Shown: positions 50,667 to 58,817 of the stretch, piece after piece | Layout: each line of letters opens with the position of its first letter | Numbering within the stretch: position 1 is the stretch's first letter | Assembly (NCBI RefSeq): GCF_014648475.1 | Contig: NZ_BMRE01000023.1 | Coordinates: forward strand, 60,091-124,090 | DNA: 64,000 nt | Direction: 5' to 3' | DNA from: Lentzea flava | GTDB taxonomy: Bacteria > Actinomycetota > Actinomycetes > Mycobacteriales > Pseudonocardiaceae | Notes under the pieces: generated by a model | What the model was told of the DNA's origin: nothing | What the model saw: the letters and a program-made list of their open reading frames with translations, nothing else | Databases searched by the model: none | Translations under genes and position numbers: made by a program

Positions 50667-50697
50667 CAGCCCCGGGAATCAGCCCCGGGAATCAGCC
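50667..50697. repeat. Tandem 13-bp repeat and terminator-like palindrome
   Basis: CAGCCCCGGGAAT occurs twice in tandem (50667-50679, 50680-50692) plus a partial third unit. The two CCCGGG segments can pair with a 7-nt loop. It lies between the convergent SARP and M23 genes and overlaps the latter's stop codon. Confidence 0.55.
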
Positions 50698-51564
50698 ACA
50701 GTGCTCGAACGGGCTGGAGTAGCTGGACGAACCGACCTGGCCACCCCACGACACGCACGTGTCGGCGGCCTTCTTGCGGATCGGGCCGGCGTAGTAGCCG
50801 TACTCGTCCCGGTCGGTGGTCTTGGTTCCGCCCTTGACCTGGAGGAACGCGCCGACGTCGGATGCCGTGCCGATCTTCGTGGTCTTGATCGCGACGACGC
50901 AGTTGTAGCCGTTGGAAGCGTTGTACAGCAGGGAGATCCGGGCGCCGGTCACGTTCGCGCCGTCGATCACCTTGTAGCCGTCGCCGCACACCTCTTCCGG
51001 GGTGTACGGGTTGGTGCTGCCACCGCCACCGCCGCCGCAGTTGTTGCTCTTGTAGTTCTTCGTGCCGTAGTACAGGGCCGTCTGGCCGTTCATCACGACG
51101 CGCTTCGGGTCACCGTTCTGCAGCTGCTCGAAGTGCAGGTGCGCACCGGTCGAGCCACCGGTGTTGCCGACCTTGCCGATCTTCTGGCCGATGGAGACCT
51201 GCTGGCCGACCGAGACGTTCTGCGACGACAGGTGGGCGTAGCGGGTGGCCCATCCACCGCCGTGGTTGATCTCGATCCACCTGCCGTAGCTCTCGTTGCC
51301 GCGGTTCTCGACGCGGGAGACCTTGCCGGCCGCGGACGCGACGACCCAGTCGCCCTCGTCGTCGGCGCGGTTGAAGTCGATCGCCTCGTACGGGTTGTGC
51401 GGGTGGTCGTCGCCAGGGCCGCGGGTCTGCCCCGACCACACCTGGCCGCACGGGAACGGCATCTGGAAGCCGGGTGCGGCCTCTGCGGCCTGACCGGTGA
51501 CCACCAGTGCGCCGAGGCTGATCGCCAGCCCCGCGACGGCGGACAGCATTCTCTTGACGTTCAT
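50692..51564 (-). CDS. Secreted M23 metallopeptidase fused to SapA-like domain
   Basis: A 290-residue exported protein. The signal peptide ends QAAEA. An M23 peptidoglycan endopeptidase domain follows (about 32-160): the metal-binding H of HPHNPYEAIDF, the D of AIDF and HLHFEQ are present. After a polyglycine linker (GGGGGGSTN) comes a C-terminal domain like spore-associated protein A (CGDGYKVIDGANVTGARISL ... CVSWGG ... EHCG). It should cleave peptidoglycan cross-links outside the cell. It shares its ATTGAGGG-type leader with the next gene, 51733. Confidence 0.82.
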   Translation of the reverse strand: MNVKRMLSAVAGLAISLGALVVTGQAAEAAPGFQMPFPCGQVWSGQTRGPGDDHPHNPYEAIDFNRADDEGDWVVASAAGKVSRVENRGNESYGRWIEINHGGGWATRYAHLSSQNVSVGQQVSIGQKIGKVGNTGGSTGAHLHFEQLQNGDPKRVVMNGQTALYYGTKNYKSNNCGGGGGGSTNPYTPEEVCGDGYKVIDGANVTGARISLLYNASNGYNCVVAIKTTKIGTASDVGAFLQVKGGTKTTDRDEYGYYAGPIRKKAADTCVSWGGQVGSSSYSSPFEHCG

Positions 51565-51688
51565 GGATTTCCCCTCAATGACCGAAGATCCGGCGGACCT
51601 CGGAGTACGGCGTTCCATGGCTGTTCAGATCGCTGATCCGGATGCTCCTGCCGTCACGCGGCGTACGGCCACCAGGATCTTGTCGGCG

Positions 51689-51731
51689 GTGAAGAGCCAG
51701 ACCGTGCCGTGAGCACGGTCTGGCTCTTCAC
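51689..51731 (-). terminator. Strong terminator hairpin
   Basis: GTGAAGAGCCAGACCGTGC (51689-51707) and its exact complement (51713-51731) form a perfect 19-bp stem with a 5-nt loop. It begins 2 nt after the stop of the 143-residue secreted protein and ends its transcript before the M23 gene. Confidence 0.88.
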
Positions 51732-51732
51732 A

Positions 51733-52164
51733 TCAGCAGCGGATGTCGGACTTGCCGTTGGGGTTGTTGGAGCCCCACTGGATGTTGCCGACGGCGTGGG
51801 TGCACACGCTCAGCGTGTTCGTGCCCTCCGACCAGTTCTCGGCCTTCTTGCCGTAGCACTGCAGGCCCTCGAGGGTGAACGGGGCGCTGCGGCCGGTGGC
51901 GACGCTGACGCAGACGTCCCAGTTGGAGTGCGAGTTGCGGAAACCCTCCCAGACGTACACGTAGGCCCAGTTCTTGTTGCAGCCCTTGAACTGCTTGACC
52001 GAACCGATGTTGGTGCCGCCGCTCTTGATGTAGCCGGTGGAGCCGATCTGCTCCACCCGCGAGCACCCCGGCGCCGACTCGGCCTGAGCAGGCGAGGTGA
52101 GCCCGAGCATCGCACCGCCGACGATGACGGCTGCGCCCACGGTGCTGGCAATCTTGCTGAACAT
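51733..52164 (-). CDS. Small secreted protein, unknown family
   Basis: A 143-residue exported protein with signal peptide ending SPAQA. The mature part of about 115 residues has six cysteines (CSR, GCNK, VCVS, QCYG, VCTH, IRC), suggesting three disulfides, and is rich in Trp/Tyr. I do not recognise a family. It starts with GAGGGAGAAGC, 5-6 nt upstream of ATG. It is placed between an M23-SapA peptidase and a DUF2690 protein, so it may belong to the same secreted set. Confidence 0.7.
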   Translation of the reverse strand: MFSKIASTVGAAVIVGGAMLGLTSPAQAESAPGCSRVEQIGSTGYIKSGGTNIGSVKQFKGCNKNWAYVYVWEGFRNSHSNWDVCVSVATGRSAPFTLEGLQCYGKKAENWSEGTNTLSVCTHAVGNIQWGSNNPNGKSDIRC

Positions 52165-52247
52165 GCTTCTCCCTCAATGGTTTTGCGAAGGTCTTGATGC
52201 AGGGCGGAAAAGTCAGTCGGTGATGTAGCCGGTCACGGCACGCCCCC

Positions 52248-52676
52248 TCAGCAGGCGCTCGACTGCAGCCGGGCGGTGCGGTGGACGCCGTTGGCGTCGA
52301 CGTAGAGCACCTCGCCGCGGGCGCAGCCGGGCGCGTAGACCATGTTTCCCCAGTGGTTGCCGGGCGTTCCCGGCGCGACGAAGCCGACGTGATCGCTGCT
52401 CGACCAGACGGTGATGCGCAGTGCCGAGTCACCGCCGGAGTAGTTCGAGATGCGGACCCAGTTCGTCCTGCACGTCGGAGACCAGCGCAACTCCGCCTTG
52501 CCGCTGGTGTACATGTCCGCGGTGTCCGCGACCGTGGACCCGGCGCTGCACCCGGTGTCGGCCGGGTCCTTGCCGTTGCAGCCACGTCCGCTGCAGGACG
52601 CCGCCTGGGCGTCCGGCGCCATGAGGCAGCTCAGGAGCGTCAGCGCCGCCGCGGCGATCAGGCTTGTCGACTTCAT
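52248..52676 (-). CDS. Secreted DUF2690 (YjfA-like) protein
   Basis: A 142-residue exported protein of the DUF2690 family. The signal peptide ends PDAQA; then come CNGKDPADTGCSAGSTVADT, the family's opening segment, and LRWSPTCRTNWVRISNYSGG, its central block. Several cysteines make disulfides likely. The function is unknown, though members occur in actinobacterial secretomes. The gene is divergent from the STAND ATPase gene 101 bp away; tandem repeats in that gap may control both. Confidence 0.82.
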   Translation of the reverse strand: MKSTSLIAAAALTLLSCLMAPDAQAASCSGRGCNGKDPADTGCSAGSTVADTADMYTSGKAELRWSPTCRTNWVRISNYSGGDSALRITVWSSSDHVGFVAPGTPGNHWGNMVYAPGCARGEVLYVDANGVHRTARLQSSAC

Positions 52677-52729
52677 GGCGCTGACCTTGCTGAACCGCGC
52701 TTGCAGCGACCTGACAGCTGCACCCGGTC

Positions 52730-52749
52730 AGGTGTCAGCGAGGTGTCAG
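52730..52749 (+). promoter_or_regulatory. Direct repeats with 11-bp period (SARP-type site)
   Basis: AGGTGTCAG at 52730-52738 and again at 52741-52749 have an 11-bp period, the spacing typical of SARP operators; ACCTGACAG at 52709-52717 is a weaker third copy. They are upstream of TAGGTT (52765-52770), the probable -10 of the STAND gene. Confidence 0.5.
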
Positions 52750-52777
52750 AACCGCAGTACGCGCTAGGTTCGAACGC

Positions 52778-54544
52778 GTGCGGAAGTACCCGGTGGACGC
52801 GCGCAACAACCTCGCCCTGCCAGGGCCGCCCGACCGCGTGCCGAGGCAGTTGGGGCCCCGGCCCGTGGTCCACGGGCGTGCGGGCGAACTGGCGGCGTTG
52901 CGCGAGGCCCTCAGCTCGGACGAGGGTGTCGCCCTGGTCTGCGGCCCGCCGGGAACGGGCAAGACCACGCTGGCGCTCGGGCTCGCGCACGCGGTCGCGG
53001 AGGAGTTCCCGGACGGTCAGCTGCGCGCCGACCTCGCCCACCTCACCATGGACGACGCGCTGGCCGAGTTCATCCGCGCGCTCACCCACGACGACATCCG
53101 GCTGCGGAACGAGCTGAGCGCGCAGCTGCACGAGGTGCTCGGCAACCGGCGCGTGCTGTTCGTGCTGGACAACGTGGGCAGGGACGACGACCTGACGGTG
53201 TTCCGGAACGTGATCGCGACCAGCCGCGAACGGCTCGGCGGGGTGGTGCTGGGGCCGATGAGTCCCGAGGACTCCCTGACGTTGCTGCGGGCACGCCTCG
53301 GGTCGCGCGTCGACCTCGAACCCGAAGCCGCGCGGGCGTTCGTCCGGGCGTGCCGCGGCCTGCCGCTTGCCCTGGTGGTCGCCGCCGAGTTGGCGCGCCT
53401 GCGCACGACGGCGACGCTCGCGGACCTGGTCGAGGAGATCCGGGCCGAACGCGACAAGGTGCACAAGGCGTTCGAGTGGGCCTACAAGCAGCTCTCGCCC
53501 GAGGACGCCCGCGTGTTCCGGCTGCTCGGAGACGGCTTCGAGCGCGAGTTCTCGATCACCGCGCTCACCGCGCTGGCCGGCGGTGACGTGCGGCGGTCGC
53601 GCAACAGGCTGCTTTCGTTTCACCTGCTGGAGAACGGGCAGAACGACCGGATCACGATGCACCCCCTGTTGCGGGAGTACGCGAAGACGTTGGAGCCGCG
53701 CGAACCCGAGGCGCTCGGACGGTTGCTCGACCACTACGTGGCGGTCGCGGACGCCGAGACCGAGAACGCGGTCGCCGCCGTGGCCGTGGCCGACGACGAA
53801 CGACGGCTCGCGCTGGCCGAGCGGCTCGTCGACCAGATGTCGGTGGAGGTGCAGACGGCGGCGGTGGAGGCGGCACGGTCCAGGGGCAACCGGCCTGCCG
53901 AGGCGTTGGCGCTCGCGCACCTCGGGCACGCGTGGTTCCACCGGGGCAACCACGAGGAGGCGGAGCGCTGCCACGCCGAGGCGCTGGACATCTACCGCGA
54001 GCCGAGCGCGTTGACGGGCATGGGAAATCTCTGCCTGGACAGCGGTGACGCGGAGTCCGCTCGCGAGCTCTTCGAGGAGGTCCTGGCCGTTCGGGTCGCC
54101 TCGGGGGACTCGCGGGGCGAGGTGCGGGCCCTGTTGAGCCTCGGCCGGGCCACCGGCGACATCGGCTACTACGAACAGGCACGAGACATCTGCGTGCGCA
54201 TCGGTGACGCGGTGCGGCTCAGCCGGGCGTACAACGGCATGGGAAAACTGCACCACGCGGCCGGCCGTCATCACGAGGCGATCGAGTGCTACCGGTCGGC
54301 GTGCGAGGCCTTTGTGGACGTTCCGTGTCTGCTGAACCTGGGTCTCGCCTACCGGGCCGTGCGGGCGCCGGAAGCGTTCGGCTGTTTCGACCAGGCGGCC
54401 GAGCTCGCGCTTCGATTGCGGGACAAGGAACTTCTCGCCGACGCCGCCAGGTTGCTGTTCGAGGCCGGGTTCGTCGAGCAGGCGTTGCGGCGGATGCGGC
54501 AGGCCGAGAGGCTGTACCTCACCCCAGCGGACGAGTCACCGTGA
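52778..54544 (+). CDS. STAND/NB-ARC ATPase without DNA-binding domain
   Basis: A 588-residue protein. The NB-ARC-like ATPase has Walker A CGPPGTGKTTLALG near residues 53-66 and RVLFVLDNVG as Walker B near 126; the C-terminal half is TPR-like helices (ALAHLGHAWFHRGNHEEAER). It begins only about 30 residues before the ATPase, so the SARP/BTAD part seen in its relatives is missing. It may work as an ATP-switched scaffold or regulate a separate partner. TAGGTT is 7 nt before the GTG, with SARP-type repeats upstream. Confidence 0.8.
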   Translation: MRKYPVDARNNLALPGPPDRVPRQLGPRPVVHGRAGELAALREALSSDEGVALVCGPPGTGKTTLALGLAHAVAEEFPDGQLRADLAHLTMDDALAEFIRALTHDDIRLRNELSAQLHEVLGNRRVLFVLDNVGRDDDLTVFRNVIATSRERLGGVVLGPMSPEDSLTLLRARLGSRVDLEPEAARAFVRACRGLPLALVVAAELARLRTTATLADLVEEIRAERDKVHKAFEWAYKQLSPEDARVFRLLGDGFEREFSITALTALAGGDVRRSRNRLLSFHLLENGQNDRITMHPLLREYAKTLEPREPEALGRLLDHYVAVADAETENAVAAVAVADDERRLALAERLVDQMSVEVQTAAVEAARSRGNRPAEALALAHLGHAWFHRGNHEEAERCHAEALDIYREPSALTGMGNLCLDSGDAESARELFEEVLAVRVASGDSRGEVRALLSLGRATGDIGYYEQARDICVRIGDAVRLSRAYNGMGKLHHAAGRHHEAIECYRSACEAFVDVPCLLNLGLAYRAVRAPEAFGCFDQAAELALRLRDKELLADAARLLFEAGFVEQALRRMRQAERLYLTPADESP

Positions 54545-54716
54545 CGACCGGGACGCCTCCCTCGCTGTCGAGCGCCAAGGCGTCGTGGTGTGCGCCGACG
54601 TGGGCAACGGCCGGACGGTCTGCTGCTTCGTCCACGACAGCGCGAGCCCCCAGAAGTGGTGCACATGCACGAAGTCCCACACCATCTTGGGGCCGTTCGG
54701 GTGCATGCGGATACGG

Positions 54717-54740
54717 CCAATCAGTGGACAAATCATGGAC
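54717..54740. repeat. 24-bp direct repeat, copy A (3' end of the anti-sigma-like gene)
   Basis: Identical over 24 bp to 56386-56409 (starts CCAATCAG, ends ATGGAC). It contains the stop codon of the anti-sigma-like gene (54733-54735). A second conserved block follows at about the same distance on the left of both copies (GGCCCCAA-type, near 54690 and 56360). Confidence 0.85.
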
Positions 54741-56349
54741 TTCGCAGGTAGGCGAGCGCGAACGTCGCGTCGGCCGCCGCGCCTGCCTGGTCGAAGCAGT
54801 ACACCTGCACCAGCACGCCGGGCGGGTAGGAATAGCCGTTCCACGCCCAGATCCGGCAGTACCGCGGCTCCGGCCCGCTGGCGCTGACCAGCACGGCCTC
54901 ACCCGGCCAGACCTTCGGGTTGCCGATGCTCTTGTACTGCACGTCGTACCGGCCCACCGCGGTCCTGGTCACCGTGGGCGTTTCACCGTTGCTGCTCCAC
55001 GACCTGTTGCTGCCGGTCTCCAGGCTGGCCGCGGGCGCGGACAGGTCGTGGTGGATCGCGTTGGAGGTGTAGGTGAGGTTCCAGTCGCTGTCGGTGTCGC
55101 ACGCGACCTTGATTCGCGTGGCCTCGACCGTCGACCGGCAGCGCGCCTGGTACTGCCCGACCGGCGAGACCATCGCGAACCCGTTGCCGCCCAACGTGGT
55201 CACCTCGTACTGGCCGGTCCCGGTCCTGACGACGCCGCTCGCGCCACCGCGGTACCGGACGGCCGGGCCGTCGCTCACGAAGACGACGGTGAACGGCAGG
55301 TTCTTCCGCGTTCCGTTCGGGTTGAAGCACGCGACGTCGACGAGCAGGTCGCGACCGTCGGCGCGGGTGCCCTCGGTCTGGCAGGAGAACGGCTGGTAGT
55401 AGCCCCAGCCGAGGCTGAGTTCGGCGTGCACGGTGCCGCCGCTGACCTCCGGCACCCGCACGACGTAGTCGCCCTCGCCCTGCCTGATCAGCGTGACGTA
55501 GCGCTCGATGCCGTTGCGGCGCCAGGTTCCCCACTGCCACCGGGGGTTCAGCTCGACCTCCTGGCCGACCGCCTGGTCGTACTGGCCCATGGACGTGGTC
55601 GCGTAGGCCCAGGCGCCGATCTTCTTGTCCTCTGTGGACGTTCCTCCGGTGACCGGGTCGTCCGCTTTCGTCGTGCCGTTCGTACCGGTCGTACCTGTCG
55701 TGCCGTTCACACCGGTCGCGTTCGTGCCCGTGGCGTTGGTGCCGGTGGCGGGCGGCGCAGCGGACACCGACGGGCCAGCGACCGGCGGTGGCGTGTTCCC
55801 CGGCGGAGTCTCGGTCGGATCGGTGACTGCCTGGGCCTCGTTGCGCGTCGGCGGCTCCACCCGTTCCGAGCTCGGCATCGCCACGAGGAACACCACGAAT
55901 CCCACGACGGCGGCCGCGGCCTTCCAGACGTGCGGGTCGGTCAGCACCGCGCTGTTCTTGGTGACGAGGTCGGTCAGTGCCCGGACCGGCCTCGTAACCA
56001 CGTCGGACACCGTGCGCACCGGACTGTTCAGGAACGCGAGCCATCGGCGTTCCTCGTCGTCCGGCACCGCCACCAGGCCCGGCGCGATGTACTCGACGCG
56101 CTCCCTGAGCCGTTTCGGGTCCGCGGGCTTGCAGAGCGCGCACGTGAACACGTGCTGCTGCATCAGCCCGAGGTCCTCCGCGTCGATCTCGGCGAGGCCG
56201 GCACAGCCCTTGCCCAGCGCCTCGAGAACCGCGACCCGACCGGCGACGGCCTCGTACGTCTCCTCGGTGGCCACGCCGTCCGCAATGGCCTGCCGCTGCT
56301 CCGGCATCGTGTCGAGGGCGGCGGCGACCAGCGACTCGGATGTCACCAC
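54733..56349 (-). CDS. Membrane anti-sigma-like protein with large extracellular domain
   Basis: A 538-residue protein. The N-terminal cytoplasmic part has a HVFTCALC motif (HxxxCxxC), the zinc-binding signature of ZAS anti-sigma factors, then one membrane helix (VWKAAAAVVGFVVFLVA, about residues 145-161). A low-complexity Pro/Thr/Asn/Gly linker and a roughly 300-residue beta-rich exported domain with paired cysteines follow. It would hold a sigma factor until an outside signal arrives; no sigma gene is adjacent, so the partner is unknown. The start is GTG 56349 or 56346; no ribosome site is clear. Confidence 0.7.
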   Translation of the reverse strand: MVTSESLVAAALDTMPEQRQAIADGVATEETYEAVAGRVAVLEALGKGCAGLAEIDAEDLGLMQQHVFTCALCKPADPKRLRERVEYIAPGLVAVPDDEERRWLAFLNSPVRTVSDVVTRPVRALTDLVTKNSAVLTDPHVWKAAAAVVGFVVFLVAMPSSERVEPPTRNEAQAVTDPTETPPGNTPPPVAGPSVSAAPPATGTNATGTNATGVNGTTGTTGTNGTTKADDPVTGGTSTEDKKIGAWAYATTSMGQYDQAVGQEVELNPRWQWGTWRRNGIERYVTLIRQGEGDYVVRVPEVSGGTVHAELSLGWGYYQPFSCQTEGTRADGRDLLVDVACFNPNGTRKNLPFTVVFVSDGPAVRYRGGASGVVRTGTGQYEVTTLGGNGFAMVSPVGQYQARCRSTVEATRIKVACDTDSDWNLTYTSNAIHHDLSAPAASLETGSNRSWSSNGETPTVTRTAVGRYDVQYKSIGNPKVWPGEAVLVSASGPEPRYCRIWAWNGYSYPPGVLVQVYCFDQAGAAADATFALAYLRSP

Positions 56350-56385
56350 GCCAGTTTGGGGCCGACCGAGCACGTCGCGAAACGA

Positions 56386-56409
56386 CCAATCAGTGGACAA
56401 ATCATGGAC
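56386..56409. repeat. 24-bp direct repeat, copy B (upstream of the anti-sigma-like gene)
   Basis: Identical to copy A. It lies 37-60 bp upstream of the start of the anti-sigma-like gene and 50-73 bp upstream of the divergent DUF2306 gene, so it may be part of both promoters. Confidence 0.85.
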
Positions 56410-56458
56410 GTCAGCGAGCGGTACGCGATCGGTCAGCGCCGAACGCGAACGTGGCGCC

Positions 56459-57121
56459 ATGACGTGGTTGCGCAAGCCTTGGGTGGGACCGTTGGCCTTC
56501 GTGGTGGTGGCGTTCGTGGCGTTTTCGCTGCCGCCCTATTTGACCGGTGATCGCGCATCGGCGCGTGTGCAGTCGGACTGGGGACCGCACTACCCCTTCC
56601 TGCTGGTGCACGTCTTCTGCGCGTCCATCGCCATCGTCACGTGCGTCGTGCAGATCTGGCCGTGGTTCCGCGGACGCTTCCCCGCGTGGCACCGCAGGAT
56701 CGGCCGGGTCTACGTCTGGGCGGGCGTGCTCCCGGCTGGACTGTCCGGCTTGGTCATCGGCTGGATGACGCCGTTCGGGCCGGTGGCGATGGTCAGCGAC
56801 GTGATGCTGGCCGTGCTGTGGCTGGTCTTCACGTGGCTGGCGTGGCGGGCGGCCAGGACGCGGCAGTTCCGCGACCACCGCAAGTGGATGATCCGCAGTT
56901 TCGCGCTGACCGTCTCGATCATCACGAACCGGATCTGGGGTGTGGTCGCGTTCCTGTTGCTGGCCGATCGTGTGCCGGAGGCGCAGCTGCCGAACACGAT
57001 CGCCGGGATCGCGACGTGGACGGGGTGGGTGGTGCCGTTGCTGATCTCGCAGTGGTGGCTGGAGCGCAAGCCTGCGCGGCGCCGGGCGGCGGTCGAGCAG
57101 CGGGAAACCGTTCCCGCCTGA
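56459..57121 (+). CDS. DUF2306 family membrane protein
   Basis: A 220-residue membrane protein with about six helices. DUF2306 features are HVFCASIAIVTCVVQIWPWF, the charged loop FPAWHRRIGRVYVWAGVLPA, and DHRKWMIRSFALTVSIITNR. The conserved histidines are in helices 2-4. The function is unknown; heme-like electron transfer has been suggested for similar proteins but not shown. The ATG at 56459 is chosen because it begins just before the first helix. Confidence 0.83.
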   Translation: MTWLRKPWVGPLAFVVVAFVAFSLPPYLTGDRASARVQSDWGPHYPFLLVHVFCASIAIVTCVVQIWPWFRGRFPAWHRRIGRVYVWAGVLPAGLSGLVIGWMTPFGPVAMVSDVMLAVLWLVFTWLAWRAARTRQFRDHRKWMIRSFALTVSIITNRIWGVVAFLLLADRVPEAQLPNTIAGIATWTGWVVPLLISQWWLERKPARRRAAVEQRETVPA

Positions 57122-57148
57122 CGTGCCTGACGGCTACGGTCGGCAGTC

Positions 57149-57784
57149 ATGAGGCTACTGCTCGCTGTGTTGATGATGGTGGTGCTGGCGCCCGCAACCG
57201 CCCACGCCGCACCGCCGACCGCGAAGTGCGAGTTCATCCCGACCCCGGAGAACCCGGCGGCCCGCCCGGTCCAGCCGCCGCCCGCGACCGTTCCGGCGAA
57301 GGGCAAGGTCAAGGTCACCATCGTGACCAACTACGGCGTGGTGGTCGCGAAGCTCGACCGCGCCAACGCTCCGTGCGGCGTGGAGAACTTCGCGCACCTG
57401 GCCCGCAGCTGGTTCTACACGATGACCCAGTGCTGGCGGCTCACCAACACCGCGCGCCTCGGCGTGCTGCAGTGCGGTGACATCTACCAGGCAGAGGAGG
57501 GCGGGCCGGGCTACCGGTTCGCCGACGAGGTGACGGGCAGGGAGACGTACCCGCGCGGCACCATCGCGTACGGCAACCAGGGACCCGGCACGAACGGCAG
57601 CGAGTTCTTCATCGTCCACTCGTTCGCCAACATCCGGCCCGTGTACACCGTGCTGGGACACGTCGTCCACGGCATGGACACGCTGGACCGGATCGTCGAG
57701 GCCGGGATCGTGCCGCAGCCGGACGGGACGCTCGACGGCGCGCCGAAGAAGCCGGTCAGGATCCTGCACGTTCTCGCAGGCTAG
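57149..57784 (+). CDS. Secreted cyclophilin-type peptidyl-prolyl isomerase
   Basis: A 211-residue exported cyclophilin. The signal peptide ends HAAP near residue 22. A Pro-rich linker precedes the domain: VTNYGVVVAKLDRANAPCGV, then YGNQGPGTNGSEFFIVHSFA, the substrate-binding core with catalytic region residues changed (the usual arginine of FHRV is replaced by CWRLT). It would help fold exported proteins. TACGGT (57135-57140) is 8 nt before the ATG. The 3' end overlaps the opposite gene by 29 bp. Confidence 0.88.
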   Translation: MRLLLAVLMMVVLAPATAHAAPPTAKCEFIPTPENPAARPVQPPPATVPAKGKVKVTIVTNYGVVVAKLDRANAPCGVENFAHLARSWFYTMTQCWRLTNTARLGVLQCGDIYQAEEGGPGYRFADEVTGRETYPRGTIAYGNQGPGTNGSEFFIVHSFANIRPVYTVLGHVVHGMDTLDRIVEAGIVPQPDGTLDGAPKKPVRILHVLAG

Positions 57785-58766
57785 CCAGGATCTTCAGGAT
57801 CATCCCCGACGGCAGCATTCCCAGTCCCCGCACCAGTTCGGGACCTCGCTCGCCGGCCAGGACGCGCCGCAGCGCACGTGCCATCGGCACCGCGCCGGGG
57901 TCTCGCTCCAGGCCGGCGAGCTCGTTCTCGAGCTGGTCGGCCCACGTGGTGTCGCCTTCCGCCTGCAGCACCACGGCGGTCATGAGAGGGGTCCAGTCCC
58001 GCATGGTCTCCTGGGCCCGCGCGATCGCGCGGTCGGCCAGCTGCTGCAGTTCGTCGGGCGCGCTCATCGGCAGACGCGCGAGCAGTTCGCCGAGCCGGAC
58101 GCCCTCGGTCTCCTCGGCCAGGGCGCAGATGTCGTCCAGCGAGATGCGTTCCGGCAGGCCGAAGGCGAACGTGAACATGGCCAGCATCTCGATCTCGTCG
58201 CCCAGGGTGGGGGCGTGGGACCGGGCGGCGATCACCGCCGACGCGAAGTAGTGCGCCAGCACGCGTTGGGATGAGCTCTCCACGCGGCCGAGCAGCACCG
58301 CGAAGTCGTGGTGCCCCTTGCTGATCGCGTGCGGTTCGCCTGCCTCGTAGGCCTGCCGAAGCGCTTCTGCCTTCATCGCGATGGCGCGGTCGTGGCGCCC
58401 CAGCTGGTCCTCGAGGCCGGCCAGCTCGTCCCAGCGGCCGAGGCGCCGCAGGTAGGGCGTGGCGTGGTCGAGCGCATCCGCCTTGTGCGGCCCGGTTTCC
58501 ACCATCATCGACGCGACCCAGTTGGCGGCGAGCTCCTCGTCGACCGACCGCGCGAACTCGGCTCCCGCCAACGCCTTGCCCGCCGCTTCCGCTTCCGCGT
58601 CGAGACGCACCCGCCGGCCCTCGAACTCGATCAGGCCGTGCTCGGCCAGCACCGCCAGGCCGTCGTCGGCCTCCCGCAGGAAGTAGGTGAACCGGTCCTG
58701 CTCCTCCAGGCAGCACAACCGGAAGAAGACCTGCCGAGCACGCTCCGGTAACTCCGACAACTCCAC
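57756..58766 (-). CDS. Hypothetical helical-repeat protein, 336 aa
   Basis: A 336-residue soluble protein made almost entirely of helices, with TPR-like pairs in the middle (YLRRLGRWDELAGLEDQLGR; EALRQAYEAGEPHAISKGHH). I recognise no catalytic domain. It begins with a region like the C-terminal parts of actinobacterial tetratricopeptide regulators (LPERARQVFFRLCCLEEQDR). The GTG start at 58766 is the most N-terminal sensible start. It is divergent from cobF by 51 bp and converges on the cyclophilin gene. Confidence 0.65.
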   Translation of the reverse strand: MELSELPERARQVFFRLCCLEEQDRFTYFLREADDGLAVLAEHGLIEFEGRRVRLDAEAEAAGKALAGAEFARSVDEELAANWVASMMVETGPHKADALDHATPYLRRLGRWDELAGLEDQLGRHDRAIAMKAEALRQAYEAGEPHAISKGHHDFAVLLGRVESSSQRVLAHYFASAVIAARSHAPTLGDEIEMLAMFTFAFGLPERISLDDICALAEETEGVRLGELLARLPMSAPDELQQLADRAIARAQETMRDWTPLMTAVVLQAEGDTTWADQLENELAGLERDPGAVPMARALRRVLAGERGPELVRGLGMLPSGMILKILASLRERAGS

Positions 58767-58817
58767 CGAGCTCTCCCCTGTCCCGTTCTGACCGCCGCCC
58801 GCGGTTACTGTGTGCCG

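Noticed and set aside
54519..54902. Minus-strand frame at the end of the STAND gene
   Set aside because: Its plausible part (VAHVGAHHDALAL...) is short, has no good start and lies opposite the end of a strong gene.
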